DNA of 64,000 nt from Arenicellales bacterium (GCA_951813075.1 OX638343.1:62001-126000), one strand, 5' to 3'; positions 20,236-29,410 are shown, numbered from the stretch's first letter. Numbers and translations: made by a program. Notes: generated by a model not told the origin, from the letters alone.

Positions 20236-20415
20236 TATTTGTTTGACGGGGTGATTGAACTAGATGACACCTATGTGGGAGGGAAAAGCGCGGACGCGGG
20301 CCAAAGGGTGCAAACCGGTACTGTTTGCCGTGTAGCAAAAAGGCAAATGAATCGGTTTCATGCACGCTCGCGTAGTTGATTCTGTCGAAATCGAATCAGT
20401 GAAAGAATCACCTTA
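20236..20415 (+). mobile_element. IS1595-type transposase relic
   Basis: The first frame reads FDGVIELDDTYVGGKS, matching the first catalytic Asp region of ISXO2/IS1595-type DDE transposases (usually a Glu-Asp-Glu-Thr-Tyr-Gly-Gly-Lys pattern). A shifted frame continues with KGCKPVLFAV and, after stop codons, GFMHARVVDSVEIES, the next conserved strand. Both frames are broken and no terminal repeats were found. It is a small dead remnant. Confidence 0.65.
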
Positions 20416-20649
20416 AATATCAATCAAATTTGAATGTCAGATAAACTGCAACTAAAGTTGAATAAATCAACCAGTTCCTGAAATCAATTTATGCGCGCCG
20501 ACACTGACGAGTTAAGCCAGAACAAGGATGTTGAGTAAAGATTGGACCGAAACTCAGAACAGCAGAAAACTCACAAGAAACACTGAGCCCATAAAACAAG
20601 TCTGCTTTGATTTACATAACCGTCGGGACAATGCGCGCAATCGGTAAGC

Positions 20650-21117
20650 TTACATCTGAGATTGAAGGTAATTCTGCATACCAATCTTCTTGATGAGATC
20701 CAATTGCTGCTCCAGCCAGTAGATATGGTCCATCTCGGTATCGTGAAGAAGCACCTGTAGAATGTCTCTGGTATCAAAATCCTGGACTTCCTCGCACGTC
20801 TTCATGATGTCTTTGAGCAATTCGGCAACCATGACTTCACCTTTCAGATCATTTTCCAACATTTCCGTTACATTTCCACCGACTTCCGGTTTGGCCTGTT
20901 GCGTGAAGTCCGGTTCAGCTTCAAGAAAGAGCATTCGATTGACAATCGCGTCAACGTGCTGGATTTCTTCTTCCATTTCATGGTTAAGGCGTTCGTGAAG
21001 TTTGGTAAGTCCCCAGTCCAAGAATATTCGCGAATGGGCGAGGTATTGGTCTCTGGCAGCCAATTCGTAATTGAGCAAATTCTGCATCTTGGCTAGTACT
21101 TCATTATTACCTTTCAC
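20650..21117 (-). CDS. bfr: Bacterioferritin, ferroxidase-type subunit
   Basis: Iron-storage four-helix protein, 155 residues from a GTG start with GGAGGGAAT before it. In Escherichia coli Bfr numbering the di-iron ligands are kept: Glu18 (NYELAARDQ), Glu51 and His54 (EEEIQHVDA), Glu94 (KGEVMV), Glu127 and His130 (TEMDH). The haem ligand Met52 is replaced by Ile. It should therefore oxidise iron but not bind haem itself. The GTG overlaps the stop of the second subunit gene by one base, so the two are made together. Confidence 0.9.
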   Translation of the reverse strand: MKGNNEVLAKMQNLLNYELAARDQYLAHSRIFLDWGLTKLHERLNHEMEEEIQHVDAIVNRMLFLEAEPDFTQQAKPEVGGNVTEMLENDLKGEVMVAELLKDIMKTCEEVQDFDTRDILQVLLHDTEMDHIYWLEQQLDLIKKIGMQNYLQSQM

Positions 21118-21593
21118 TATGCATTCCCTCCTATTTGTGATTGAATGTAGTTTTCTGCGCCCATTTCGGTAATGAGCCATTGCTGTGTTTCCAACCAGTC
21201 AATGTACTCCTCGATCGCATTGAGAATAGGGGAAAGCAGTGATCGGCTCTCATAATCGCGAAGGTCTTCAAAGGTACGAATCGATTCGATTATTTGGCTC
21301 TGATTGTCGTTCATCAAACGTAACTCGCAGTCTATGATTTCCTTGACATCTTCTCCGATTTGAATTTTTCCGATCGCTTGCAGGTTAGGCATCCCTTCAA
21401 GAAACAGAACTCGGTCGATTATTGAGTCAGCCGATTTCATAGCGGTGATCGAAATCGCGTAGAAATGTGCATCAAGCGCTTCAAGCCCCCAGTGTCTCAT
21501 GATGCGCGCATGCAGAAACGACTGATTTATAGTCGTGAGTTGAGTTTTCAGACTGTCGTTCAGCCTGCTTGTGATGATTGGATCAGTTTTCAT
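21117..21593 (-). CDS. Bacterioferritin, haem-type subunit lacking ferroxidase ligands
   Basis: A 158-residue bacterioferritin homologue that aligns with Escherichia coli Bfr without gaps at the N-terminus from the ATG at 21593 (MKTDPIITSRLND). The haem ligand Met52 is present in TAMKSADSIIDRVLFLEG. The ferroxidase ligands are replaced: Glu18 by Gln, Glu51 by Ala, His54 by Ser, Glu94 by Met and His130 by Tyr. It is the complement of the next gene. Mixed Bfr particles with distinct haem and ferroxidase subunits are known from other proteobacteria; I infer that the two co-assemble. Confidence 0.85.
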   Translation of the reverse strand: MKTDPIITSRLNDSLKTQLTTINQSFLHARIMRHWGLEALDAHFYAISITAMKSADSIIDRVLFLEGMPNLQAIGKIQIGEDVKEIIDCELRLMNDNQSQIIESIRTFEDLRDYESRSLLSPILNAIEEYIDWLETQQWLITEMGAENYIQSQIGGNA

Positions 21594-21676
21594 TCTCGGT
21601 CTGACAGAAATCAAATCTCTAATTTAGTCTGCTTTTGATGATTGCATCCACTTTAGCAATTCCAATTTTGACTTAT

Positions 21677-21703
21677 TGAGAATAATAGCGTAAACTATTC
21701 TCA
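21677..21703. promoter_or_regulatory. Candidate Fur box between bfr and bfd
   Basis: A 27-base inverted repeat has arms TGAGAATA (21677-21684) and TATTCTCA (21696-21703) with an AT-rich centre. The arms match the half-sites of Fur boxes (AATGAGAAT type). It lies in the divergent intergenic region before both the bfr pair and bfd, so iron-dependent control of both is likely. Confidence 0.6.
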
Positions 21704-21729
21704 TTTACAATCCTGATTTGTAACTTTCT

Positions 21730-21960
21730 GTGATCATCTGTATCTGCAAGAATATTTCAGATCGTCAGATCAACCAAGCAATCGCTGACGGCGTTCATGA
21801 TTTCAAATCGTTGAGGGAACGACTCGGGGTGTCAACCAACTGTGGTTGTTGCTCGGAAGCAATCAGGGAATTACTGTTGCACAGTTCAGCCACAAAGATT
21901 CCTGTCGCCGATTCGATCAACGATAAATTCTCGCCAACTCGTAGCGTTTTAGCTGGTTGA
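21730..21960 (+). CDS. bfd: Bacterioferritin-associated ferredoxin
   Basis: A 76-residue 2Fe-2S protein that reduces bacterioferritin to release iron. The ligand pattern is seen: CICKN at the N-terminus and NCGCC near residue 38, in the BFD-like helix-turn-helix fold (ISDRQINQAIADG). The start is a GTG. It diverges from the bacterioferritin pair, and the haem that docks Bfd would be supplied by the haem-type subunit. Confidence 0.9.
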   Translation: MIICICKNISDRQINQAIADGVHDFKSLRERLGVSTNCGCCSEAIRELLLHSSATKIPVADSINDKFSPTRSVLAG

Positions 21961-22054
21961 ATTCGAGTCCATCAAGGATTCAGTCTGATTCGAATTTTTT
22001 GCGACTCGATTCGTTTCTTCAATTCGAAGAATCCAGTGTTCAATGAACTGGCTT

Positions 22055-23032
22055 TCAACCCCATAAAGAGAGTTCGGCAGGATAAAGCGTCCCATCGACA
22101 AATCGGACTCCATCTGGACGATCTTCTTGCAACCAAATTGAGGAATCAAGGTCGACGTAAACCGCATCTTGTGCAAGAAGCATTGCTGGGGCAAGACTGT
22201 AGGAAGTTGACATCATGCTGCCGATCATGATCTGTTTGCCCGCTGCCCTGATTCGCCTGACAGCTTTCATTGCTTCGGTCAAACCACCGGTTTTGTCCAG
22301 CTTCACATTGAAAATATCGTAGCGTTTTAGCAGATTCCCGAGATCCGCCGCAACATGAAACGATTCATCGGCGCAAAGCGGTATCTCACTCTCGAAATTC
22401 TCAAGTTGATGATCTTCACTGGCGTGCAATGGCTGTTCAATCATTTCAACCCCTAGTCCAGCCAACTGTGGCAGATACGCTATCAATGAACTGAAATCCC
22501 ATGCTTCGTTGGCATCCACAATAATTCGGTTGTCCGGACACGCCTCCCTTACCGCCCTGACAGATTCAATGACTTGTATGTTTCCGAGCTTTATTTTCAG
22601 CAACGGAAAGTTTTTTCGTTCAAGTGCTGATTTGGCGAGTTTTTCGGGTGGTTCCAAGCTGAGCGAATAAACACCAGGGATTGGATGTGGTTCGGGTAAC
22701 CCGGCAATCTGCCAGACCGGGTTACCGGACTCAACGGATTCGAGATGCCACAAAGCGCAGTCGAGTGCATTACGCGCTGAACTCGGAGGGAATTGTTCAT
22801 TCAGATAATCTCGATTCAGGCCGCCTCGGCACGCTTTGCCGATTCCCGAAATGATCTCAAGAGTGCTGCTGACATCCTGCTGATAGCGGCCATAGGGCAC
22901 ACACTCTCCAGTTCCGCTCAGATCGTTTCTGGTAACAGTCACCTTGATGACCTCGACGGTCGATTTTGATCCCCTTGAGATCGAAAAAGGTTCCCGAAGA
23001 TTCCAATTTTCCTGAACTGCTTCGATTTCCAT
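22055..23032 (-). CDS. dgcA: Enolase-superfamily dipeptide epimerase / N-acyl-glutamate racemase (DgcA-like)
   Basis: A muconate-lactonizing-subgroup enolase-superfamily protein of 325 residues. The catalytic pattern is complete: Lys in LLKIKLGN, metal ligands in VDANEAW, EQPL and ADESF, and the second Lys in NVKLDKTGG. By sequence alone it is in the L-Ala-D/L-Glu epimerase family. The gene before it on this strand is a DUF1611 protein. That pairing matches the DgcN-DgcA pathway, in which D-glutamate is N-acylated and then racemised, so I prefer that role over cell-wall dipeptide recycling. The symbol depends on this context. Confidence 0.75.
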   Translation of the reverse strand: MEIEAVQENWNLREPFSISRGSKSTVEVIKVTVTRNDLSGTGECVPYGRYQQDVSSTLEIISGIGKACRGGLNRDYLNEQFPPSSARNALDCALWHLESVESGNPVWQIAGLPEPHPIPGVYSLSLEPPEKLAKSALERKNFPLLKIKLGNIQVIESVRAVREACPDNRIIVDANEAWDFSSLIAYLPQLAGLGVEMIEQPLHASEDHQLENFESEIPLCADESFHVAADLGNLLKRYDIFNVKLDKTGGLTEAMKAVRRIRAAGKQIMIGSMMSTSYSLAPAMLLAQDAVYVDLDSSIWLQEDRPDGVRFVDGTLYPAELSLWG

Positions 23033-23100
23033 ATCTGCTGCCTTTCAACCTGTTTGCAAGGAGAATGTGGCCTGAACAAGGTGCGAGTTCAGAATACAAC

Positions 23101-24099
23101 CTAGATTAGATTGTCCACGATGGCACCGACACCGGTCCGAAATGGATCGACGCATGGAAGCTGGTGGGTATCCTCAAGCGACGCCAGACATCGTTTGCTT
23201 TCAGACTCGCTGAGATTTTTGGTGTTGACTGAAATCCCCGTAAATCGAACTTCATCCTGAACGGTCAGCGCATTTTCCAGATTGATTGCGATGGCCTGTT
23301 CCAGAGATGGGAGGGGACGGTCAGGCAATCCGCGCATGTGAGTTCGTGTGGGTTCGTGGCACAGTACCAGCGAATCCGGTTGGGCACCATGCAACAGACC
23401 AAGACTGACTCCCGCAAATGACGGATGATGGAGTGATCCCTGACCCTCGATCAGATCCCAATGGTTGTCGTCCGCAGCCGGACACAGGTCCTCAACCGAC
23501 CCGGAAATGAAGTCGGCGACAACTGCATCGACAGGCACGCCTGAACCTTCTATAAAGATGCCGGTCTGACCCGTGGCGCGAAAATCGGCGTCCAAGTGTC
23601 TCGCCTGCATTTCGCGAGCGATTGCCAGCGAGGTATACATCTTACCGACCGAGCAATCGGTACCGACAGTGAGCAGACGCCGACCGCTTCGACTCAATCC
23701 ACTGGCAACCCGCATCGTTCCGGACGGTTTGCGTATCTCATGCAATTGCCCTTGACTCGTCTTTGCCGCTTCACGAATTTCGGGAATCGAGTCCAATGTC
23801 GTGTGAAGTCCATTACCAATAGACATACCATGGTTCAGCGCTTCGACCAGATGGGGTGTCCAGCTGTCGGGTATAGTTCCGCCGCGGACAGCAACACCGA
23901 TCAAGACCGTTTTGGCACCGGAATTCGCGGCTTCAACCATCGTTAGCGATTGAATACCCAGGTCGGGTACACAGCCGGGCAGTTTGAATTGCCCGACACA
24001 GTCGTCGGGACACCAATCCAGTACGCCGATCGCTGTTTTTGCAGCGAGTTCATCGTGTGCGTCACCGATGAAAAGAAGATAGGGTTTTGCCAGATGCAT
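23101..24099 (-). CDS. dgcN: DUF1611 family protein, DgcN-like D-glutamate N-acyltransferase
   Basis: A 332-residue DUF1611 protein. The C-terminal two thirds have a P-loop-like segment, GTDCSVGKMYTSLAIA, followed by FRATGQTGIFIEGSG and EGQGSLHHPSFAGVSLG, which are the strongest family marks. In DgcN-DgcA systems this protein N-acylates D-glutamate before racemisation. It lies 68 bases before dgcA on the same strand, most likely in one operon. The divergent gene is a class IV aminotransferase, which fits D-amino-acid metabolism. I infer the function from family and neighbours. Confidence 0.75.
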   Translation of the reverse strand: MHLAKPYLLFIGDAHDELAAKTAIGVLDWCPDDCVGQFKLPGCVPDLGIQSLTMVEAANSGAKTVLIGVAVRGGTIPDSWTPHLVEALNHGMSIGNGLHTTLDSIPEIREAAKTSQGQLHEIRKPSGTMRVASGLSRSGRRLLTVGTDCSVGKMYTSLAIAREMQARHLDADFRATGQTGIFIEGSGVPVDAVVADFISGSVEDLCPAADDNHWDLIEGQGSLHHPSFAGVSLGLLHGAQPDSLVLCHEPTRTHMRGLPDRPLPSLEQAIAINLENALTVQDEVRFTGISVNTKNLSESESKRCLASLEDTHQLPCVDPFRTGVGAIVDNLI

Positions 24100-24234
24100 C
24101 GAACAATTTGGTTTGTAAACTCAGCAAGTAGTTTATATTTATGTCATAGGTAATTTCAATCAACAAACGCCAAATCATAGGATTTCTTCCGCAATTCAGT
24201 AATTGTTGCCGGCGTGTTACCAGAGAGTCTTTGA

Positions 24235-25155
24235 ATGAGCAGCAGCGTCAAGAGTACTACTAATATTGATGGACAAGTCATGCCGACTGAACATGCAGCG
24301 GTACCAGTGTTGGATCGCGGGTTTTTGTACGGTGATTCAATATATGAGGTGTTTCGTACCTATCGAGGCATTCCGCTTTTTATGGACGAGCATTTTGACC
24401 GGTTGGAAAACTCAGCGCAACTGGTCGGTATGGAAATTACCCAATCGCGACAGGAGCTCACGGACGAAATCCGAAAAACAGTTGTAGCCTCAGGTGCCAC
24501 GGTTGACCAGGATGTCTATGTTCGATATCAGATTACGAGAGGTGAAGGCCCTATTGATCTTCATCCAGATTCCTCCCTACCGACCAGATTCGTCATAATC
24601 GTCGCACCGCTTCGACCTTGGAATCCCAAACACTATTCCATCGGGATGTCAATGGCCATTCCGGATGTCAGGCGAAATCCCGTCAACGCGCTAGATCCTA
24701 ACATCAAAGGAGGGAATTACCTCAATAATGTCATTGCAGTTATGCAGGCAAGAAAGCGGGGTGCGGACGAGAGTCTGATTCTGGGTTCAGATGGATATGT
24801 CACAGAGGCTTCCAACAGCAACGTCTGGTTTGTAATCAAAGGCAAGACGGTGACACCGAAAACCGGGAATCTGAAGGGCTTGACCAAGGCTGCAATTCTG
24901 AAGGGTTGCGCTGATCGGGATGTCAAAACCGTGGAGCGTGACATACACTGCGATGAACTGGCCGATGCCAGCGAATGTTTTGTGACCAGCGCGACGCGTG
25001 AGGTAATGCCGGTTTACTGCCTTGAGCTGTCCGATGGACACCTTGTCGATTTCCCGAGAGGTGGTGGCGAGCGCACTCGGCAAATTCAGTCGATTTATCG
25101 TGAGATCGTTGAGCATTACCTTGAAATGCATGCTTCTGATTCTCTACTGATTTAG
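24235..25155 (+). CDS. Class IV PLP aminotransferase (D-amino acid or branched-chain type)
   Basis: A 306-residue fold-type IV aminotransferase. The PLP lysine is in DPNIKGGNYLNN, and other family marks are LDRGFLYGDSIYEVFRTY at the N-terminus and VTEASNSNVWFV. Length and pattern fit D-alanine aminotransferase, branched-chain aminotransferase or aminodeoxychorismate lyase. The neighbours (dgcNA on one side, D-Ala-D-Ala ligase 12 bases downstream) make a D-amino-acid transaminase the best guess. Specificity cannot be settled from these motifs. Confidence 0.7.
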   Translation: MSSSVKSTTNIDGQVMPTEHAAVPVLDRGFLYGDSIYEVFRTYRGIPLFMDEHFDRLENSAQLVGMEITQSRQELTDEIRKTVVASGATVDQDVYVRYQITRGEGPIDLHPDSSLPTRFVIIVAPLRPWNPKHYSIGMSMAIPDVRRNPVNALDPNIKGGNYLNNVIAVMQARKRGADESLILGSDGYVTEASNSNVWFVIKGKTVTPKTGNLKGLTKAAILKGCADRDVKTVERDIHCDELADASECFVTSATREVMPVYCLELSDGHLVDFPRGGGERTRQIQSIYREIVEHYLEMHASDSLLI

Positions 25156-25167
25156 TCATATTCCACG

Positions 25168-26280
25168 ATGACCGTAGATCGTAAAATCCGATTGGGTTTG
25201 CTCTATGGCGGTCGTTCATGCGAGCATGAAGTATCTGTCACTTCAGCGCGTTGTATTTACCAGGCACTTGATTCGGAAAAATACGAGATCAGCCTGCTGG
25301 GCATATCAAAATCCGGCGAATGGGTTCTGTCGGATGACACTATGCCGGTATTGGATTCAAAGGTAGTCGAACCAGAAAGTCAGACCTTGATCATGTTGGA
25401 CTATCACAAGTCCGGCAGCATTCTTCCTCGCTCGACAGATCAGAATGTTTCTCACTCAATTGCCTCGTTGGATGTAATTTTTCCGATCTTGCACGGGCCA
25501 TTCGGCGAGGACGGTACAGTACAGGGGTTGTTTGAGCTTGCGGACATTGCTTACGTCGGTTCGGGTGTCACTGGATCAGCGGTGGGAATGGACAAGGCGG
25601 TTACCAAGGCGGTTTTCACTGCGGAAGGCATCCCGCAGGCGAATTACCAGGTGGTACGTAAGAGCAGGTGGGAAACTGAACGAGAAAATTTGGTCAAACA
25701 GATCGAATCGAATCTGTCATATCCGCTTTTTATCAAACCCGCTAATTTGGGTTCAAGTGTAGGAATCAGCAAATCCACCACGACCGCCGAGTTGAAATCC
25801 GCGATGGATCTCGCTGTGAAATTCGATTTGAAGGTGATCGTTGAGGAAGGGTTTGAGAACTGCCACGAAATTGAAGTGTCCGTGCTCGGCAACGACGAGC
25901 CTGAAGCATCGGTTGTCGGTGAGATCATTCCGGGTGGGGACTTCTACGACTACAAAGACAAGTACGTCGACAATTTGTCGAGAGTTGAGATTCCAGCGAA
26001 TCTGCCTGAGGCGGTCTGTCGAGTCATCCAAGATTATGCAAAACGGGTATTCACTGCCATCGATGCTGCGGGGTTGGCACGTGTGGATTTTTTTGTCAGC
26101 AGAGAAAACCACAATGTGTATATTAACGAAATCAATACCTTACCCGGATTTACTCCAATCAGCATGTATCCGAAGTTATGGGAAGCCAGTGGTTTGGGAT
26201 ATTCGCAGTTGCTCGACAGATTGATCGAACTGGCGCTGGAGCGACATGAACAACGCGGGCAAAGACAGATCACTCTTTAA
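25168..26280 (+). CDS. ddl: D-alanine--D-alanine ligase
   Basis: ATP-grasp ligase that makes D-Ala-D-Ala for peptidoglycan. Motifs seen are YGGRSCEHEVSVTSAR (substrate 1 and ATP site), LHGPFGEDGTVQGLFE, FIKPANLGSSVGISK and the C-terminal NEINTLPGFTPISMYPKLWE with Mg ligands. It is 370 residues long. It follows the class IV aminotransferase by 12 bases, so D-alanine may be made and joined by one operon. In gammaproteobacteria the housekeeping ddl usually lies in the cell-division cluster, so this may be a second copy. Confidence 0.9.
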   Translation: MTVDRKIRLGLLYGGRSCEHEVSVTSARCIYQALDSEKYEISLLGISKSGEWVLSDDTMPVLDSKVVEPESQTLIMLDYHKSGSILPRSTDQNVSHSIASLDVIFPILHGPFGEDGTVQGLFELADIAYVGSGVTGSAVGMDKAVTKAVFTAEGIPQANYQVVRKSRWETERENLVKQIESNLSYPLFIKPANLGSSVGISKSTTTAELKSAMDLAVKFDLKVIVEEGFENCHEIEVSVLGNDEPEASVVGEIIPGGDFYDYKDKYVDNLSRVEIPANLPEAVCRVIQDYAKRVFTAIDAAGLARVDFFVSRENHNVYINEINTLPGFTPISMYPKLWEASGLGYSQLLDRLIELALERHEQRGQRQITL

Positions 26281-26326
26281 TATTGCCAATTCAAGTACCG
26301 AAACTGATTAAACATGGGAGATAGCG

Positions 26327-28006
26327 GTGCAAGATACTGATTACATCATAGTCGGTGCGGGTTCAGCAGGCTGTGTGCTGGCCAATCGACTGACTGAAGA
26401 CAGGGATGTGCGAGTATGTCTGATCGAAACAGGACCAGCCGACCGCAGCTGGATGCTCCAGATGCCGGCTGCTTTTTCTCGCCCATTGCTGAACGACCGG
26501 TTCAACTGGGCTTATCGCACGGCACCTGAGCCGTATATGAATAATCGGAGAATGGATTGCCCTCGCGGCCGCGTAATCGGCGGGTCATCTTCAATCAACG
26601 GAATGTGTTACATCCGCGGACATGCAGAAGACTACAATCGGTGGTCTGTGGAAACTGGAGATTCTGAATGGTCTTATGCTCATTGTCTGCCTTATTTCAG
26701 AAAGTCCAATACGCGGTTGGCCGGTGCCGATGACTATCACGGTGGTGATGGTCCGCTCGTTGTCACCACCGGGCCTTGTGAGAACCCGTTATTCCAGGCA
26801 TTTATTGAGGCTGGCGTGCAGGCGGGATACGGACGAACGCAGGACCTGAATGGTTATCGGCAGGAAGGTTTTGGTTCGATGGACATGACAGTGAATAATG
26901 GTGTCCGATGGAGCACGTCTAAAGCCTATCTCAATCCGGCACGACCCCGTGAGAATCTTGAAATTATCCATCGAGCCCTCGTGAACAGAGTGATCTTTGA
27001 GGGGAATAGGGCAGTTGCCATCGAATACTCTCAAAATCAAAACGTGAGGTCGATTCGGTGCGACAGGGAAGTGATCGTATGTGGCGGTGTCATCAACTCT
27101 CCGCAACTGCTCAACCTGTCCGGTGTCGGCCGCGCCAGCCATCTTGAGCAAATAGGCGTACCTTGTGTCGTTGATTTACCCGGTGTTGGAGAGAATCTAC
27201 AGGATCATCTTGAAGTATATGTCCAGCATCGCTGCAAGCAGCCAATTTCACTTTATCCAGCCCTTAAGTTCACGACCCAAGCCGCTGTACTACTGCAATG
27301 GAAATTCAGCAAACGAGGCTGGGGCACCTCAAACCATTTTGAAGCAGGCGCTTTCATTCGAAGTCGGGCTGGCGTCAAACATCCGAATCTTCAATATCAC
27401 TTTTTTCCGGTTGCTGCAAACTACGATGGAAGGGCACCTGCCAAGGATCATGGTTTTCAGGCCCATGTAGGACCGATGCGACCGACCAGTCGAGGCTACG
27501 TCCGAACCCTATCCAGTGATCCCAGCAAACCTCCGGAAATCCGATTCAACTATATGGAGATGGAGAATGATCGTCGGGAAATGCGCGATGGAATTCGGTT
27601 GACAAGAGAGATTTTTGCGCAGGAAGCTTTTGATCCGTTTCGTGCTGAAGAGTTAGCCCCGGGACCTGAAGCACAAACTGACGCAGAACTTGATGCGTTT
27701 GTCCGCGCCAAGTCAGAAAGTGCTTACCATCCGTCCTGTACCTGCAAGATGGGAACCGACGAGATGGCCGTAGTCGATTCTCAAGGCCGGGTGCACGGCA
27801 CGGAAAACTTAAGAGTTGTTGATGCATCCATCATGCCCAGCATTGTCAGTGGCAATCTGAACGCGCCAACGATTATGATGGCTGAGAAATTGGCTGACAG
27901 GATACGCGGACGAGAGCCGCTTGCACCGTCCGATGCACCATTTCATATTGTCGAATCATGGAAGGAGCGTCAACGAGAATTTGATCCCGACCGATCGGTT
28001 GGATGA
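26327..28006 (+). CDS. GMC-family FAD oxidoreductase (choline dehydrogenase-like)
   Basis: A 559-residue glucose-methanol-choline oxidoreductase that oxidises an alcohol with FAD. The N-terminus has the dinucleotide site IIVGAGSAGCVLANRL; GMC signature 1 is at about residue 81 (PRGRVIGGSSSINGMCYIRG); the catalytic His is in SAYHPSCTCKMG and the partner Asn in SGNLNAPTIMMAEK. The start is a GTG. It overlaps the next gene by four bases. It is close to BetA, but many alcohols are possible substrates. Confidence 0.85.
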   Translation: MQDTDYIIVGAGSAGCVLANRLTEDRDVRVCLIETGPADRSWMLQMPAAFSRPLLNDRFNWAYRTAPEPYMNNRRMDCPRGRVIGGSSSINGMCYIRGHAEDYNRWSVETGDSEWSYAHCLPYFRKSNTRLAGADDYHGGDGPLVVTTGPCENPLFQAFIEAGVQAGYGRTQDLNGYRQEGFGSMDMTVNNGVRWSTSKAYLNPARPRENLEIIHRALVNRVIFEGNRAVAIEYSQNQNVRSIRCDREVIVCGGVINSPQLLNLSGVGRASHLEQIGVPCVVDLPGVGENLQDHLEVYVQHRCKQPISLYPALKFTTQAAVLLQWKFSKRGWGTSNHFEAGAFIRSRAGVKHPNLQYHFFPVAANYDGRAPAKDHGFQAHVGPMRPTSRGYVRTLSSDPSKPPEIRFNYMEMENDRREMRDGIRLTREIFAQEAFDPFRAEELAPGPEAQTDAELDAFVRAKSESAYHPSCTCKMGTDEMAVVDSQGRVHGTENLRVVDASIMPSIVSGNLNAPTIMMAEKLADRIRGREPLAPSDAPFHIVESWKERQREFDPDRSVG

Positions 28007-29364
28007 TTCACCACACGATTGACTCGTTGCGTGAACTAATTCTGGCACGGGAGATTTCCATCTCCGAACTGCTGGAACATTATCTGCTGCAAATTAGCGA
28101 ACACGATGGTTATTTCAAGGCCATCTCAATGATTTCGGAGGAAGCCGTTCGCACCATGGCGAGCAAGGCAGACCGGGAACTTGCAGATGGTTCTGTGGTC
28201 GGTCCGCTACACGGCATTCCGATTTTGATCGATGATCTCATCGATGTGGCTAATATGCGCACGAGTTATGGTTGCCCAGCGTATTCGGAACATGTACCAG
28301 ATCTCGATTCGAGTGCGGTGCGCAAACTTCGTGCGGCAGGTGCGATTATCGTCGGTAAGACAAATACCAGCGAATTCGGTGCAATTGTTCAGGAATCCGA
28401 AGAGAATTTCATTTCCCGATCTCCTTGGGGTGACGAATTTGTCAGCGGTGGTGGTTCTTCGGGCGTGTCCGTAGCCAAAGCGAAAAACTTCGCCGCCGCA
28501 GGATTGGGCATGGATGTCGGAGGTAATGTGATGTTGCCGGCGGCGTTCAGCGGAGTATTCGCCATGCGACCGTCGAGAGGGCGAATTGCGCATACACCAG
28601 AATTTTCGAGAGGATTGGTATTTCCTGGTGTCGGTGTTGTGACATCCAGCGTGAAAGACAGTGCTTTGATGATGAACGTATTGTGCGGACATAGTGATAT
28701 CGACCCCATCAGCCGAAAGTTCCAATCGCAGAATTGGGTTACAGCGATGGAGCGCCCGATCAGATCACTGAGGGTTGCCCACTCGGTCTCATTGTGGAAC
28801 GCTCCCTATGACGATGACAGTCAATCTGTTGTGGCCGATGCGGTCACTCGGCTTCATGCTGCCGGTTGCCGGGTTGAAAGAGCCTGTCCATCTGTCGCCA
28901 ATGTGAAAGATGCCTGGGAAACCATATACAGTGCCAATTTGCTGGCAGAACATGGCGAGAATTATCGAGAGTATTCAGAAAATTTCGGTGAGGACGCGGG
29001 AGATTGGCTGAAGCGCGCAGAAAAAGTCACCACCACAGAATATATTGCTGCTGAGAAGAATATCTTGGAATTCAGGCATCTTTTCGACAACTTTTTCGAT
29101 GAGCGCGATATTCTGATTACGTCAGCAGTCGGTTGTGCACCATTCGCCTATGGTGCAACGCCATCCAATATAGACGCGAGTGTTGGAAGCGAACTCAAGT
29201 GGCATGACTATGCTTCAATATGCATGGTTGGCGCATTGAGCGGATTTCCGACTGCAGTTGTGCCGGGAATTGAGAACGATCAGGGGTTGCCGGTTGCATT
29301 GCAGGTGACATCAAGACCCGGAAATGATGATTTGGTTCTGTCTGTCTGCTCCAGATTGATGTAG
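28003..29364 (+). CDS. Amidase-fold protein with lost catalytic residues (pseudoenzyme)
   Basis: A 453-residue amidase-signature protein, coupled to the GMC gene by a four-base overlap. The fold signature is present (LHGIPILIDDLIDV, GGGSSGVSVAKAK, GLGMDVGGNVMLPAA), but two of the three catalytic residues are changed. The Lys of the usual VKD is Asp, and the nucleophilic Ser of the usual GGSIR-P is Asn; the cis-Ser remains. The frame is intact over full length, so it is retained and not decaying. It probably does not hydrolyse amides in the usual way; a binding or regulatory role is possible. Confidence 0.75.
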   Translation: MIHHTIDSLRELILAREISISELLEHYLLQISEHDGYFKAISMISEEAVRTMASKADRELADGSVVGPLHGIPILIDDLIDVANMRTSYGCPAYSEHVPDLDSSAVRKLRAAGAIIVGKTNTSEFGAIVQESEENFISRSPWGDEFVSGGGSSGVSVAKAKNFAAAGLGMDVGGNVMLPAAFSGVFAMRPSRGRIAHTPEFSRGLVFPGVGVVTSSVKDSALMMNVLCGHSDIDPISRKFQSQNWVTAMERPIRSLRVAHSVSLWNAPYDDDSQSVVADAVTRLHAAGCRVERACPSVANVKDAWETIYSANLLAEHGENYREYSENFGEDAGDWLKRAEKVTTTEYIAAEKNILEFRHLFDNFFDERDILITSAVGCAPFAYGATPSNIDASVGSELKWHDYASICMVGALSGFPTAVVPGIENDQGLPVALQVTSRPGNDDLVLSVCSRLM

Positions 29365-29410
29365 GAAATGTAATTTGTACAGACTACTTCATCTGGTGCA
29401 GGAAATACAG

